Below are positions 1 through 15,400 of a DNA stretch of 64,000 nt, piece by piece; positions within the stretch are counted from its first letter, which is position 1, and each line of letters starts with the position of its first letter. The notes beneath the pieces were generated by a model. That model was given only the letters and a program-made list of their open reading frames with translations. It did not search any database and was not told the origin of the DNA. A program made the translations under genes and the position numbers. Source of the stretch: Sisyra terminalis (taxonomy: Eukaryota; Arthropoda; Insecta; Neuroptera; Sisyridae); the NCBI GenBank assembly GCA_958496175.1, contig OY292276.1, positions 60,711,080-60,775,079 on the forward strand. Direction: 5' to 3'.

Positions 1-2680
1 AAAGAAATTTTCAAATTTGACCATTTTCGAGAAAAATCAACGATGGTTAACCCACGGTTTTTTTTGGCGAAAAATCTTTTTGTCTCGAAATCGAAAAAGA
101 TTGTTATATCATCGTTCTATACATCGTTACGAACCCGAAACTGCCTTTGGTTCGAAAATCATCCCTTATATAACGATGCTACATGCAATTGTTGAAGAAG
201 CCACATTCGTCTCTCCCTCTTAGTGGGAAGAGTTCATCCCTCAAACTGCCTGTTCATCCCTTAAACGTGGTTTGTTTGGGGAAAAATTTGCACAGCATGT
301 ACAGTAGGACTTATACTTTCGATTGGCACCCTAAAAAAGAAATTTTCAAATTTGACCATTTTCGAGAAAAATCAACGATGGTTAACCCACGGTTTTTTTT
401 GGCGAAAAATCTTTTTGTCTCGAAATCGAAAAAGATTGTTATATCATCGTTCTATACATCGTTACGAACCCGAAACTGCCTTTGGTTCGAAAATCATCCC
501 TTATATAACGATGCTACAAGCAATTGTTGAAGAAGCCACATTCGTCTCTCCCTCTTAGTGGGAAGAGTTCATCCCTCAAACTGCCTGTTCATCCCTTAAA
601 CGTGGTTTGTTTGGGGAAAAATTTGCACAGCATGTACAGTAGGACTTATACTTTCGATTGGCACCCTAAAAAAGAAATTTTCAAATTTGACCATTTTCGA
701 GAAAAATCAACGATGGTTAACCCACGGTTTTTTTTGGCGAAAAATCTTTTTGTCTCGAAATCGAAAAAGATTGTTATATCATCGTTCTATACATCGTTAC
801 GAACCCGAAACTGCCTTTGGTTCGAAAATCATCCCTTATATAACGATGCTACATGCAATTGTTGAAGAAGCCACATTCGTCTCTCCCTCTTAGTGGGAAG
901 AGTTCATCCCTCAAACTGCCTGTTCATCCCTTAAACGTGGTTTGTTTGGGGAAAAATTTGCACAGCATGTACAGTAGGACTTATACTTTCGATTGGCACC
1001 CTAAAAAAGAAATTTTCAAATTTGACCATTTTCGAGAAAAATCAACGATGGTTAACCCACGGTTTTTTTTGGCGAAAAATCTTTTTGTCTCGAAATCGAA
1101 AAAGATTGTTATATCATCGTTCTATACATCGTTACGAACCCGAAACTGCCTTTGGTTCGAAAATCATCCCTTATATAACGATGCTACATGCAATTGTTGA
1201 AGAAGCCACATTCGTCTCTCCCTCTTAGTGGGAAGTGTTCATCCCTCAAACTGCCTGTTCATCCCTTAAACGTGGTTTGTTTGGGGAAAAATTTGCACAG
1301 CATGTACAGTAGGACTTATACTTTCGATTGGCACCCTAAAAAAGAAATTTTCAAATTTGACCATTTTCGAGAAAAATCAACGATGGTTAACCCACGGTTT
1401 TTTTTGGCGAAAAATCTTTTTGTCTCGAAATCGAAAAAGATTGTTATATCATCGTTCTATACATCGTTACGAACCCGAAACTGCCTTTGGTTCGAAAATC
1501 ATCCCTTATATAACGATGCTACATGCAATTGTTGAAGAAGCCACATTCGTCTCTCCCTCTTAGTGGGAAGAGTTCATCCCTCAAACTGCCTGTTCATCCC
1601 TTAAACGTGGTTTGTTTGGGGAAAAATTTGCACAGCATGTACAGTAGGACTTATACTTTCGATTGGCACCCTAAAAAAGAAATTTTCAAATTTGACCATT
1701 TTCGAGAAAAATCAACGATGGTTAACCCACGGTTTTTTTTGGCGAAAAATCTTTTTGTCTCGAAATCGAAAAAGATTGTTATATCATCGTTCTATACATC
1801 GTTACGAACCCGAAACTGCCTTTGGTTCGAAAATCATCCCTTATATAACGATGCTACAAGCAATTGTTGAAGAAGCCACATTCGTCTCTCCCTCTTAGTG
1901 GGAAGAGTTCATCCCTCAAACTGCCTGTTCATCCCTTAAACGTGGTTTGTTTGGGGAAAAATTTGCACAGCATGTACAGTAGGACTTATACTTTCGATTG
2001 GCACCCTAAAAAAGAAATTTTCAAATTTGACCATTTTCGAGAAAAATCAACGATGGTTAACCCACGGTTTTTTTTGGCGAAAAATCTTTTTGTCTCGAAA
2101 TCGAAAAAGATTGTTATATCATCGTTCTATACATCGTTACGAACCCGAAACTGCCTTTGGTTCGAAAATCATCCCTTATATAACGATGCTACATGCAATT
2201 GTTGAAGAAGCCACATTCGTCTCTCCCTCTTAGTGGGAAGAGTTCATCCCTCAAACTGCCTGTTCATCCCTTAAACGTGGTTTGTTTGGGGAAAAATTTG
2301 CACAGCATGTACAGTAGGACTTATACTTTCGATTGGCACCCTAAAAAAGAAATTTTCAAATTTGACCATTTTCGAGAAAAATCAACGATGGTTAACCCAC
2401 GGTTTTTTTTGGCGAAAAATCTTTTTGTCTCGAAATCGAAAAAGATTGTTATATCATCGTTCTATACATCGTTACGAACCCGAAACTGCCTTTGGTTCGA
2501 AAATCATCCCTTATATAACGATGCTACATGCAATTGTTGAAGAAGCCACATTCGTCTCTCCCTCTTAGTGGGAAGTGTTCATCCCTCAAACTGCCTGTTC
2601 ATCCCTTAAACGTGGTTTGTTTGGGGAAAAATTTGCACAGCATGTACAGTAGGACTTATACTTTCGATTGGCACCCTAAA
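1..2680 (+). repeat. Higher-order repeat: two tandem 4-monomer (1340-bp) units
   Basis: Two diagnostic positions repeat after exactly four monomers. A T-to-A change in the 'acatgc' segment is present only in monomers 2 and 6 (positions 519 and 1859). The base at monomer position 231 runs A, A, A, T in monomers 1-4 and again A, A, A, T in monomers 5-8 (231, 566, 901, 1236; then 1571, 1906, 2241, 2576). The simplest reading is a tandem duplication of a 1340-bp block. Confidence 0.85.
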
Positions 2681-5600
2681 AAAGAAATTTTCAAATTTGA
2701 CCATTTTCGAGAAAAATCAACGATGGTTAACCCACGGTTTTTTTTGGCGAAAAATCTTTTTGTCTCGAAATCGAAAAAGATTGTTATATCATCGTTCTAT
2801 ACATCGTTACGAACCCGAAACTGCCTTTGGTTCGAAAATCATCCCTTATATAACGATGCTACATGCAATTGTTGAAGAAGCCACATTCGTCTCTCCCTCT
2901 TAGTGGGAAGTGTTCATCCCTCAAACTGCCTGTTCATCCCTTAAACGTGGTTTGTTTGGGGAAAAATTTGCACAGCATGTACAGTAGGACTTATACTTTC
3001 GATTGGCACCCTAAAAAAGAAATTTTCAAATTTGACCATTTTCGAGAAAAATCAACGATGGTTAACCCACGGTTTTTTTTGGCGAAAAATCTTTTTGTCT
3101 CGAAATCGAAAAAGATTGTTATATCATCGTTCTATACATCGTTACGAACCCGAAACTGCCTTTGGTTCGAAAATCATCCCTTATATAACGATGCTACATG
3201 CAATTGTTGAAGAAGCCACATTCGTCTCTCCCTCTTAGTGGGAAGTGTTCATCCCTCAAACTGCCTGTTCATCCCTTAAACGTGGTTTGTTTGGGGAAAA
3301 ATTTGCACAGCATGTACAGTAGGACTTATACTTTCGATTGGCACCCTAAAAAAGAAATTTTCAAATTTGACCATTTTCGAGAAAAATCAACGATGGTAAA
3401 CCCACGGTTTTTTTTGGCGAAAAATCTTTTTGTCTCGAAATCGAAAAAGATTGTTATATCATCGTTCTATACATCGTTACGAACCCGAAACTGCCTTTGG
3501 TTCGAAAATCATCCCTTATATAACGATGCTACATGCAATTGTTGAAGAAGCCACATTCGTCTCTCCCTCTTAGTGGGAAGTGTTCATCCCTCAAACTGCC
3601 TGTTCATCCCTTAAACGTGGTTTGTTTGGGGAAAAATTTGCACAGCATGTACAGTAGGACTTATACTTTCGATTGGCACCCTAAAAAAGAAATTTTCAAA
3701 TTTGACCATTTTCGAGAAAAATCAACGATGGTTAACCCACGGTTTTTTTTGGCGAAAAATCTTTTTGTCTCGAAATCGAAAAAGATTGTTATATCATCGT
3801 TCTATACATCGTTACGAACCCGAAACTGCCTTTGGTTCGAAAATCATCCCTTATATAACGATGCTACATGCAATTGTTGAAGAAGCCACATTCGTCTCTC
3901 CCTCTTAGTGGGAAGTGTTCATCCCTCAAACTGCCTGTTCATCCCTTAAACGTGGTTTGTTTGGGGAAAAATTTGCACAGCATGTACAGTAGGACTTATA
4001 CTTTCGATTGGCACCCTAAAAAAGAAATTTTCAAATTTGACCATTTTCGAGAAAAATCAACGATGGTTAACCCACGGTTTTTTTTGGCGAAAAATCTTTT
4101 TGTCTCGAAATCGAAAAAGATTGTTATATCATCGTTCTATACATCGTTACGAACCCGAAACTGCCTTTGGTTCGAAAATCATCCCTTATATAACGATGCT
4201 ACATGCAATTGTTGAAGAAGCCACATTCGTCTCTCCCTCTTAGTGGGAAGTGTTCATCCCTCAAACTGCCTGTTCATCCCTTAAACGTGGTTTGTTTGGG
4301 GAAAAATTTGCACAGCATGTACAGTAGGACTTATACTTTCGATTGGCACCCTAAAAAAGAAATTTTCAAATTTGACCATTTTCGAGAAAAATCAACGATG
4401 GTTAACCCACGGTTTTTTTTGGCGAAAAATCTTTTTGTCTCGAAATCGAAAAAGATTGTTATATCATCGTTCTATACATCGTTACGAACCCGAAACTGCC
4501 TTTGGTTCGAAAATCATCCCTTATATAACGATGCTACATGCAATTGTTGAAGAAGCCACATTCGTCTCTCCCTCTTAGTGGGAAGTGTTCATCCCTCAAA
4601 CTGCCTGTTCATCCCTTAAACGTGGTTTGTTTGGGGAAAAATTTGCACAGCATGTACAGTAGGACTTATACTTTCGATTGGCACCCTAAAAAAGAAATTT
4701 TCAAATTTGACCATTTTCGAGAAAAATCAACGATGGTTAACCCACGGTTTTTTTTGGCGAAAAATCTTTTTGTCTCGAAATCGAAAAAGATTGTTATATC
4801 ATCGTTCTATACATCGTTACGAACCCGAAACTGCCTTTGGTTCGAAAATCATCCCTTATATAACGATGCTACATGCAATTGTTGAAGAAGCCACATTCGT
4901 CTCTCCCTCTTAGTGGGAAGTGTTCATCCCTCAAACTGCCTGTTCATCCCTTAAACGTGGTTTGTTTGGGGAAAAATTTGCACAGCATGTACAGTAGGAC
5001 TTATACTTTCGATTGGCACCCTAAAAAAGAAATTTTCAAATTTGACCATTTTCGAGAAAAATCAACGATGGTTAACCCACGGTTTTTTTTGGCGAAAAAT
5101 CTTTTTGTCTCGAAATCGAAAAAGATTGTTATATCATCGTTCTATACATCGTTACGAACCCGAAACTGCCTTTGGTTCGAAAATCATCCCTTATATAACG
5201 ATGCTACATGCAATTGTTGAAGAAGCCACATTCGTCTCTCCCTCTTAGTGGGAAGTGTTCATCCCTCAAACTGCCTGTTCATCCCTTAAACGTGGTTTGT
5301 TTGGGGAAAAATTTGCACAGCATGTACAGTAGGACTTATACTTTCGATTGGCACCCTAAAAAAGAAATTTTCAAATTTGACCATTTTCGAGAAAAATCAA
5401 CGATGGTTAACCCACGGTTTTTTTTGGCGAAAAATCTTTTTGTCTCGAAATCGAAAAAGATTGTTATATCATCGTTCTATACATCGTTACGAACCCGAAA
5501 CTGCCTTTGGTTCGAAAATCATCCCTTATATAACGATGCTACATGCAATTGTTGAAGAAGCCACATTCGTCTCTCCCTCTTAGTGGGAAGTGTTCATCCC

Positions 5601-8600
5601 TCAAACTGCCTGTTCATCCCTTAAACGTGGTTTGTTTGGGGAAAAATTTGCACAGCATGTACAGTAGGACTTATACTTTCGATTGGCACCCTAAAAAAGA
5701 AATTTTCAAATTTGACCATTTTCGAGAAAAATCAACGATGGTAAACCCACGGTTTTTTTTGGCGAAAAATCTTTTTGTCTCGAAATCGAAAAAGATTGTT
5801 ATATCATCGTTCTATACATCGTTACGAACCCGAAACTGCCTTTGGTTCGAAAATCATCCCTTATATAACGATGCTACATGCAATTGTTGAAGAAGCCACA
5901 TTCGTCTCTCCCTCTTAGTGGGAAGTGTTCATCCCTCAAACTGCCTGTTCATCCCTTAAACGTGGTTTGTTTGGGGAAAAATTTGCACAGCATGTACAGT
6001 AGGACTTATACTTTCGATTGGCACCCTAAAAAAGAAATTTTCAAATTTGACCATTTTCGAGAAAAATCAACGATGGTTAACCCACGGTTTTTTTTGGCGA
6101 AAAATCTTTTTGTCTCGAAATCGAAAAAGATTGTTATATCATCGTTCTATACATCGTTACGAACCCGAAACTGCCTTTGGTTCGAAAATCATCCCTTATA
6201 TAACGATGCTACATGCAATTGTTGAAGAAGCCACATTCGTCTCTCCCTCTTAGTGGGAAGTGTTCATCCCTCAAACTGCCTGTTCATCCCTTAAACGTGG
6301 TTTGTTTGGGGAAAAATTTGCACAGCATGTACAGTAGGACTTATACTTTCGATTGGCACCCTAAAAAAGAAATTTTCAAATTTGACCATTTTCGAGAAAA
6401 ATCAACGATGGTTAACCCACGGTTTTTTTTGGCGAAAAATCTTTTTGTCTCGAAATCGAAAAAGATTGTTATATCATCGTTCTATACATCGTTACGAACC
6501 CGAAACTGCCTTTGGTTCGAAAATCATCCCTTATATAACGATGCTACATGCAATTGTTGAAGAAGCCACATTCGTCTCTCCCTCTTAGTGGGAAGTGTTC
6601 ATCCCTCAAACTGCCTGTTCATCCCTTAAACGTGGTTTGTTTGGGGAAAAATTTGCACAGCATGTACAGTAGGACTTATACTTTCGATTGGCACCCTAAA
6701 AAAGAAATTTTCAAATTTGACCATTTTCGAGAAAAATCAACGATGGTAAACCCACGGTTTTTTTTGGCGAAAAATCTTTTTGTCTCGAAATCGAAAAAGA
6801 TTGTTATATCATCGTTCTATACATCGTTACGAACCCGAAACTGCCTTTGGTTCGAAAATCATCCCTTATATAACGATGCTACATGCAATTGTTGAAGAAG
6901 CCACATTCGTCTCTCCCTCTTAGTGGGAAGTGTTCATCCCTCAAACTGCCTGTTCATCCCTTAAACGTGGTTTGTTTGGGGAAAAATTTGCACAGCATGT
7001 ACAGTAGGACTTATACTTTCGATTGGCACCCTAAAAAAGAAATTTTCAAATTTGACCATTTTCGAGAAAAATCAACGATGGTTAACCCACGGTTTTTTTT
7101 GGCGAAAAATCTTTTTGTCTCGAAATCGAAAAAGATTGTTATATCATCGTTCTATACATCGTTACGAACCCGAAACTGCCTTTGGTTCGAAAATCATCCC
7201 TTATATAACGATGCTACATGCAATTGTTGAAGAAGCCACATTCGTCTCTCCCTCTTAGTGGGAAGTGTTCATCCCTCAAACTGCCTGTTCATCCCTTAAA
7301 CGTGGTTTGTTTGGGGAAAAATTTGCACAGCATGTACAGTAGGACTTATACTTTCGATTGGCACCCTAAAAAAGAAATTTTCAAATTTGACCATTTTCGA
7401 GAAAAATCAACGATGGTTAACCCACGGTTTTTTTTGGCGAAAAATCTTTTTGTCTCGAAATCGAAAAAGATTGTTATATCATCGTTCTATACATCGTTAC
7501 GAACCCGAAACTGCCTTTGGTTCGAAAATCATCCCTTATATAACGATGCTACATGCAATTGTTGAAGAAGCCACATTCGTCTCTCCCTCTTAGTGGGAAG
7601 AGTTCATCCCTCAAACTGCCTGTTCATCCCTTAAACGTGGTTTGTTTGGGGAAAAATTTGCACAGCATGTACAGTAGGACTTATACTTTCGATTGGCACC
7701 CTAAAAAAGAAATTTTCAAATTTGACCATTTTCGAGAAAAATCAACGATGGTTAACCCACGGTTTTTTTTGGCGAAAAATCTTTTTGTCTCGAAATCGAA
7801 AAAGATTGTTATATCATCGTTCTATACATCGTTACGAACCCGAAACTGCCTTTGGTTCGAAAATCATCCCTTATATAACGATGCTACATGCAATTGTTGA
7901 AGAAGCCACATTCGTCTCTCCCTCTTAGTGGGAAGAGTTCATCCCTCAAACTGCCTGTTCATCCCTTAAACGTGGTTTGTTTGGGGAAAAATTTGCACAG
8001 CATGTACAGTAGGACTTATACTTTCGATTGGCACCCTAAAAAAGAAATTTTCAAATTTGACCATTTTCGAGAAAAATCAACGATGGTTAACCCACGGTTT
8101 TTTTTGGCGAAAAATCTTTTTGTCTCGAAATCGAAAAAGATTGTTATATCATCGTTCTATACATCGTTACGAACCCGAAACTGCCTTTGGTTCGAAAATC
8201 ATCCCTTATATAACGATGCTACATGCAATTGTTGAAGAAGCCACATTCGTCTCTCCCTCTTAGTGGGAAGTGTTCATCCCTCAAACTGCCTGTTCATCCC
8301 TTAAACGTGGTTTGTTTGGGGAAAAATTTGCACAGCATGTACAGTAGGACTTATACTTTCGATTGGCACCCTAAAAAAGAAATTTTCAAATTTGACCATT
8401 TTCGAGAAAAATCAACGATGGTTAACCCACGGTTTTTTTTGGCGAAAAATCTTTTTGTCTCGAAATCGAAAAAGATTGTTATATCATCGTTCTATACATC
8501 GTTACGAACCCGAAACTGCCTTTGGTTCGAAAATCATCCCTTATATAACGATGCTACATGCAATTGTTGAAGAAGCCACATTCGTCTCTCCCTCTTAGTG

Positions 8601-11600
8601 GGAAGAGTTCATCCCTCAAACTGCCTGTTCATCCCTTAAACGTGGTTTGTTTGGGGAAAAATTTGCACAGCATGTACAGTAGGACTTATACTTTCGATTG
8701 GCACCCTAAAAAAGAAATTTTCAAATTTGACCATTTTCGAGAAAAATCAACGATGGTTAACCCACGGTTTTTTTTGGCGAAAAATCTTTTTGTCTCGAAA
8801 TCGAAAAAGATTGTTATATCATCGTTCTATACATCGTTACGAACCCGAAACTGCCTTTGGTTCGAAAATCATCCCTTATATAACGATGCTACATGCAATT
8901 GTTGAAGAAGCCACATTCGTCTCTCCCTCTTAGTGGGAAGTGTTCATCCCTCAAACTGCCTGTTCATCCCTTAAACGTGGTTTGTTTGGGGAAAAATTTG
9001 CACAGCATGTACAGTAGGACTTATACTTTCGATTGGCACCCTAAAAAAGAAATTTTAAAATTTTGTCCATTTTCGAGAAAAATCAACGATGGTTAACCCA
9101 CGGTTTTTTTTGGCGAAAAATCTTTTTGTCTCGAAATCGAAAAAGATTGTTATATCATCGTTCTATACATCGTTACGAACCCGAAACTGCCTTTGGTTCG
9201 AAAATCATCCCTTATATAACGATGCTACATGCAATTGTTGAAGAAGCCACATTCGTCTCTCCCTCTTAGTGGGAAGTGTTCATCCCTCAAACTGCCTGTT
9301 CATCCCTTAAACGTGGTTTGTTTGGGGAAAAATTTGCACAGCATGTACAGTAGGACTTATACTTTCGATTGGCACCCTAAAAAAGAAATTTTCAAATTTG
9401 ACCATTTTCGAGAAAAATCAACGATGGTTAACCCACGGTTTTTTTTGGCGAAAAATCTTTTTGTCTCGAAATCGAAAAAGATTGTTATATCATCGTTCTA
9501 TACATCGTTACGAACCCGAAACTGCCTTTGGTTCGAAAATCATCCCTTATATAACGATGCTACATGCAATTGTTGAAGAAGCCACATTCGTCTCTCCCTC
9601 TTAGTGGGAAGTGTTCATCCCTCAAACTGCCTGTTCATCCCTTAAACGTGGTTTGTTTGGGGAAAAATTTGCACAGCATGTACAGTAGGACTTATACTTT
9701 CGATTGGCACCCTAAAAAAGAAATTTTCAAATTTGACCATTTTCGAGAAAACTCAACGATGGTTAACCCACGGTTTTTTTTGGCGAAAAATCTTTTTGTC
9801 TCGAAATCGAAAAAGATTGTTATATCATCGTTCTATACATCGTTACGAACCCGAAACTGCCTTTGGTTCGAAAATCATCCCTTATATAACGATGCTACAT
9901 GCAATTGTTGAAGAAGCCACATTCGTCTCTCCCTCTTAGTGGGAAGTGTTCATCCCTCAAACTGCCTGTTCATCCCTTAAACGTGGTTTGTTTGGGGAAA
10001 AATTTGCACAGCATGTACAGTAGGACTTATACTTTCGATTGGCACCCTAAAAAAGAAATTTTCAAATTTGACCATTTTCGAGAAAAATCAACGATGGTTA
10101 ACCCACGGTTTTTTTTGGCGAAAAATCTTTTTGTCTCGAAATCGAAAAAGATTGTTATATCATCGTTCTATACATCGTTACGAACCCGAAACTGCCTTTG
10201 GTTCGAAAATCATCCCTTATATAACGATGCTACATGCAATTGTTGAAGAAGCCACATTCGTCTCTCCCTCTTAGTGGGAAGTGTTCATCCCTCAAACTGC
10301 CTGTTCATCCCTTAAACGTGGTTTGTTTGGGGAAAAATTTGCACAGCATGTACAGTAGGACTTATACTTTCGATTGGCACCCTAAAAAAGAAATTTTCAA
10401 ATTTGACCATTTTCGAGAAAAATCAACGATGGTTAACCCACGGTTTTTTTTGGCGAAAAATCTTTTTGTCTCGAAATCGAAAAAGATTGTTATATCATCG
10501 TTCTATACATCGTTACGAACCCGAAACTGCCTTTGGTTCGAAAATCATCCCTTATATAACGATGCTACATGCAATTGTTGAAGAAGCCACATTCGTCTCT
10601 CCCTCTTAGTGGGAAGTGTTCATCCCTCAAACTGCCTGTTCATCCCTTAAACGTGGTTTGTTTGGGGAAAAATTTGCACAGCATGTACAGTAGGACTTAT
10701 ACTTTCGATTGGCACCCTAAAAAAGAAATTTTCAAATTTGACCATTTTCGAGAAAAATCAACGATGGTTAACCCACGGTTTTTTTTGGCGAAAAATCTTT
10801 TTGTCTCGAAATCGAAAAAGATTGTTATATCATCGTTCTATACATCGTTACGAACCCGAAACTGCCTTTGGTTCGAAAATCATCCCTTATATAACGATGC
10901 TACATGCAATTGTTGAAGAAGCCACATTCGTCTCTCCCTCTTAGTGGGAAGTGTTCATCCCTCAAACTGCCTGTTCATCCCTTAAACGTGGTTTGTTTGG
11001 GGAAAAATTTGCACAGCATGTACAGTAGGACTTATACTTTCGATTGGCACCCTAAAAAAGAAATTTTCAAATTTGACCATTTTCGAGAAAAATCAACGAT
11101 GGTTAACCCACGGTTTTTTTTGGCGAAAAATCTTTTTGTCTCGAAATCGAAAAAGATTGTTATATCATCGTTCTATACATCGTTACGAACCCGAAACTGC
11201 CTTTGGTTCGAAAATCATCCCTTATATAACGATGCTACATGCAATTGTTGAAGAAGCCACATTCGTCTCTCCCTCTTAGTGGGAAGTGTTCATCCCTCAA
11301 ACTGCCTGTTCATCCCTTAAACGTGGTTTGTTTGGGGAAAAATTTGCACAGCATGTACAGTAGGACTTATACTTTCGATTGGCACCCTAAAAAAGAAATT
11401 TTCAAATTTGACCATTTTCGAGAAAAATCAACGATGGTTAACCCACGGTTTTTTTTGGCGAAAAATCTTTTTGTCTCGAAATCGAAAAAGATTGTTATAT
11501 CATCGTTCTATACATCGTTACGAACCCGAAACTGCCTTTGGTTCGAAAATCATCCCTTATATAACGATGCTACATGCAATTGTTGAAGAAGCCACATTCG

Positions 11601-12449
11601 TCTCTCCCTCTTAGTGGGAAGTGTTCATCCCTCAAACTGCCTGTTCATCCCTTAAACGTGGTTTGTTTGGGGAAAAATTTGCACAGCATGTACAGTAGGA
11701 CTTATACTTTCGATTGGCACCCTAAAAAAGAAATTTTCAAATTTGACCATTTTCGAGAAAAATCAACGATGGTTAACCCACGGTTTTTTTTGGCGAAAAA
11801 TCTTTTTGTCTCGAAATCGAAAAAGATTGTTATATCATCGTTCTATACATCGTTACGAACCCGAAACTGCCTTTGGTTCGAAAATCATCCCTTATATAAC
11901 GATGCTACATGCAATTGTTGAAGAAGCCACATTCGTCTCTCCCTCTTAGTGGGAAGTGTTCATCCCTCAAACTGCCTGTTCATCCCTTAAACGTGGTTTG
12001 TTTGGGGAAAAATTTGCACAGCATGTACAGTAGGACTTATACTTTCGATTGGCACCCTAAAAAAGAAATTTTCAAATTTGACCATTTTCGAGAAAAATCA
12101 ACGATGGTTAACCCACGGTTTTTTTTGGCGAAAAATCTTTTTGTCTCGAAATCGAAAAAGATTGTTATATCATCGTTCTATACATCGTTACGAACCCGAA
12201 ACTGCCTTTGGTTCGAAAATCATCCCTTATATAACGATGCTACATGCAATTGTTGAAGAAGCCACATTCGTCTCTCCCTCTTAGTGGGAAGTGTTCATCC
12301 CTCAAACTGCCTGTTCATCCCTTAAACGTGGTTTGTTTGGGGAAAAATTTGCACAGCATGTACAGTAGGACTTATACTTTCGATTGGCACCCTAAAAAAG
12401 AAATTTTCAAATTTGACCATTTTCGAGAAAAATCAACGATGGTTAACCC

Positions 12450-15400
12450 ACGTTTTTTTTGGCGAAAAATCTTTTTGTCTCGAAATCGAAAAAGATTGTT
12501 ATATCATCGTTCTATACATCGTTACGAACCCGAAACTGCCTTTGGTTCGAAATCATCCCTTATATAACGATGCTACATGCAATTGTTGAAGAAGCCACAT
12601 TCGTCTCTCCCTCTTAGTGGGAAGTGTTCATCCCTCAAACTGCATGTTCATCCCTTAAACGTGGTTTGTTTGGGGAAAAATTTGCACAGCATGTACAGTA
12701 GAACTTATACTTTCGATTGGCACCCTAAAAAGAAATTTTCAAATTTGACCATTTTCGAGAAAAATCAACGATGGTTAACCCACGGTTTTTTTTGGCGAAA
12801 AATCTTTTTGTCTCGAAATCGAAAAAGATTGTTATATCATCGTTCTATACATCGTTACGAACCCGAAACTGCCTTTGGTTCGAAAATCATCCCTTATATA
12901 ACGATGCTACATGCAATTGTTGAAGAAGCCACATTCGTCTCTCCCTCTTAGTGGGAAGTGTTCATCCCTCAAAACTGCCTGTTCATCCCTTAAACGTGGT
13001 TTGTTTGGGGAAAAATTTGCACAGCATGTACAGTAGGACTTATACTTTCGATTGGCACCCTAAAAAAGAAATTTTCAAATTTGACCATTTTCGAGAAAAA
13101 TCAACGATGGTTAACCCACGGTTTTTTTTGGCGAAAAATCTTTTTGTCTCGAAATCGAAAAAGATTGTTATATCATCGTTCTATACATCGTTACGAACCC
13201 GAAACTGCCTTTGGTTCGAAAATCATCCCTTATATAACGATGCTACATGCAATTGTTGAAGAAGCCACATTCGTCTCTCCCTCTTAGTGGAAGTGTTCAT
13301 CCCTCAAACTGCCTGTTCATCCCTTAAACGTGGTTTGTTTGGGAAAAATTTGCACAGCATGTACAGTAGGACTTATACTTTCGATTGGCACCCTAAAAAA
13401 GAAATTTTCAAATTTGACCATTTTCGAGAAAATCAACGATGGTTAACCCACGGTTTTTTTTGGCGAAAAATCTTTTTGTCTCGAAATCGAAAAAGATTGT
13501 TATATCATCGTTCTATACATCGTTACGAACCCGAAACTGCCTTTGGTTCGAAAATCATCCCTTATATAACGATGCTACATGCAATTGTTGAAGAAGCCAC
13601 ATTCGTCTCTCCCTCTTAGTGGGAAGTGTTCATCCCTCAAAACTGCCTGTTCATCCCTTAAACGTGGTTTGTTTGGGGAAAAATTTGCACAGCATGTACA
13701 GTAGGACTTATACTTTCGATTGGCACCCTAAAAAAGAAATTTTCAAATTTGACCATTTTCGAGAAAAATCAACGATGGTTAACCCACGGTTTTTTTTGGC
13801 GAAAAATCTTTTTGTCTCGAAATCGAAAAAGATTGTTATATCATCGTTCTATACATCGTTACGAACCCGAAACTGCCTTTGGTTCGAAAATCATCCCTTA
13901 TATAACGATGCTACATGCAATTGTTGAAGAAGCCACATTCGTCTCTCCCTCTTAGTGGGAAGTGTTCATCCCTCAAACTGCCTGTTCATCCCTTAAACGT
14001 GGTTTGTTTGGGGAAAAATTTGCACAGCATGTACAGTAGGACTTATACTTTCGATTGGCACCCTAAAAAAGAAATTTTCAAATTTGACCATTTTCGAGAA
14101 AAATCAACGATGGTTAACCCACGGTTTTTTTTGGCGAAAAATCTTTTTGTCTCGAAATCGAAAAAGATTGTTATATCATCGTTCTATACATCGTTACGAA
14201 CCCGAAACTGCCTTTGGTTCGAAAATCATCCCTTATATAACGATGCTACATGCAATTGTTGAAGAAGCCACATTCGTCTCTCCCTCTTAGTGGGAAGTGT
14301 TCATCCCTCAAACTGCCTGTTCATCCCTTAAACGTGGTTTGTTTGGGGAAAAATTTGCACAGCATGTACAGTAGGACTTATACTTTCGATTGGCACCCTA
14401 AAAAAGAAATTTTCAAATTTGACCATTTTCGAGAAAAATCAACGATGGTTAACCCACGGTTTTTTTTGGCGAAAAATCTTTTTGTCTCGAAATCGAAAAA
14501 GATTGTTATATCATCGTTCTATACATCGTTACGAACCGAAACTGCCTTTGGTTCGAAAATCATCCCTTATATAACGATGCTACATGCAATTGTTGAAGAA
14601 GCCACATTCGTCTCTCCCTCTTAGTGGGAAGTGTTCATCCCTCAAACTGCCTGTTCATCCCTTAAACGTGGTTTGTTTGGGGAAAAATTTGCACAGCATG
14701 TACAGTAGGACTTATACTTTCGATTGGCACCCTAAAAAAGAAATTTTCAAATTTGACCATTTTCGAGAAAAATCAACGATGGTTAACCCACGGTTTTTTT
14801 TGGCGAAAAATCTTTTTGTCTCGAAATCGAAAAAGATTGTTATATCATCGTTCTATACATCGTTACGAACCCGAAACTGCCTTTGGTTCGAAAATCATCC
14901 CTTATATAACGATGCTACATGCAATTGTTGAAGAAGCCACATTCGTCTCTCCCTCTTAGTGGGAAGTGTTCATCCCTCAAACTGCCTGTTCATCCCTTAA
15001 ACGTGGTTTGTTTGGGGAAAAATTTGCACAGCATGTACAGTAGAACTTATACTTTCGATTGGCACCCTAAAAAAGAAATTTTCAAATTTGACCATTTTCG
15101 AGAAAAATCAACGATGGTTAACCCACGGTTTTTTTTGGCGAAAAATCTTTTTGTCTCGAAATCGAAAAAGATTGTTATATCATCGTTCTATACATCGTTA
15201 CGAACCCGAAACTGCCTTTGGTTCGAAAATCATCCCTTATATAACGATGCTACATGCAATTGTTGAAGAAGCCACATTCGTCTCTCCCTCTTAGTGGGAA
15301 GTGTTCATCCCTCAAACTGCCTGTTCATCCCTTAAACGTGGTTTGTTTGGGGAAAAATTTGCACAGCATGTACAGTAGGACTTATACTTTCGATTGGCAC

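Noticed and set aside
60..165. tRNA-like A and B boxes in the monomer (tggcgaaaaat … ggttcgaaaat)
   Set aside because: The B-box match is partial and the A box poor; no tRNA fold is visible, so a Pol III promoter is not supported.
130..170. CENP-B-box-like motif in the monomer (TTCG near CGGG, minus strand)
   Set aside because: The spacing and central A of the box are wrong; the match does not hold beyond the short words.
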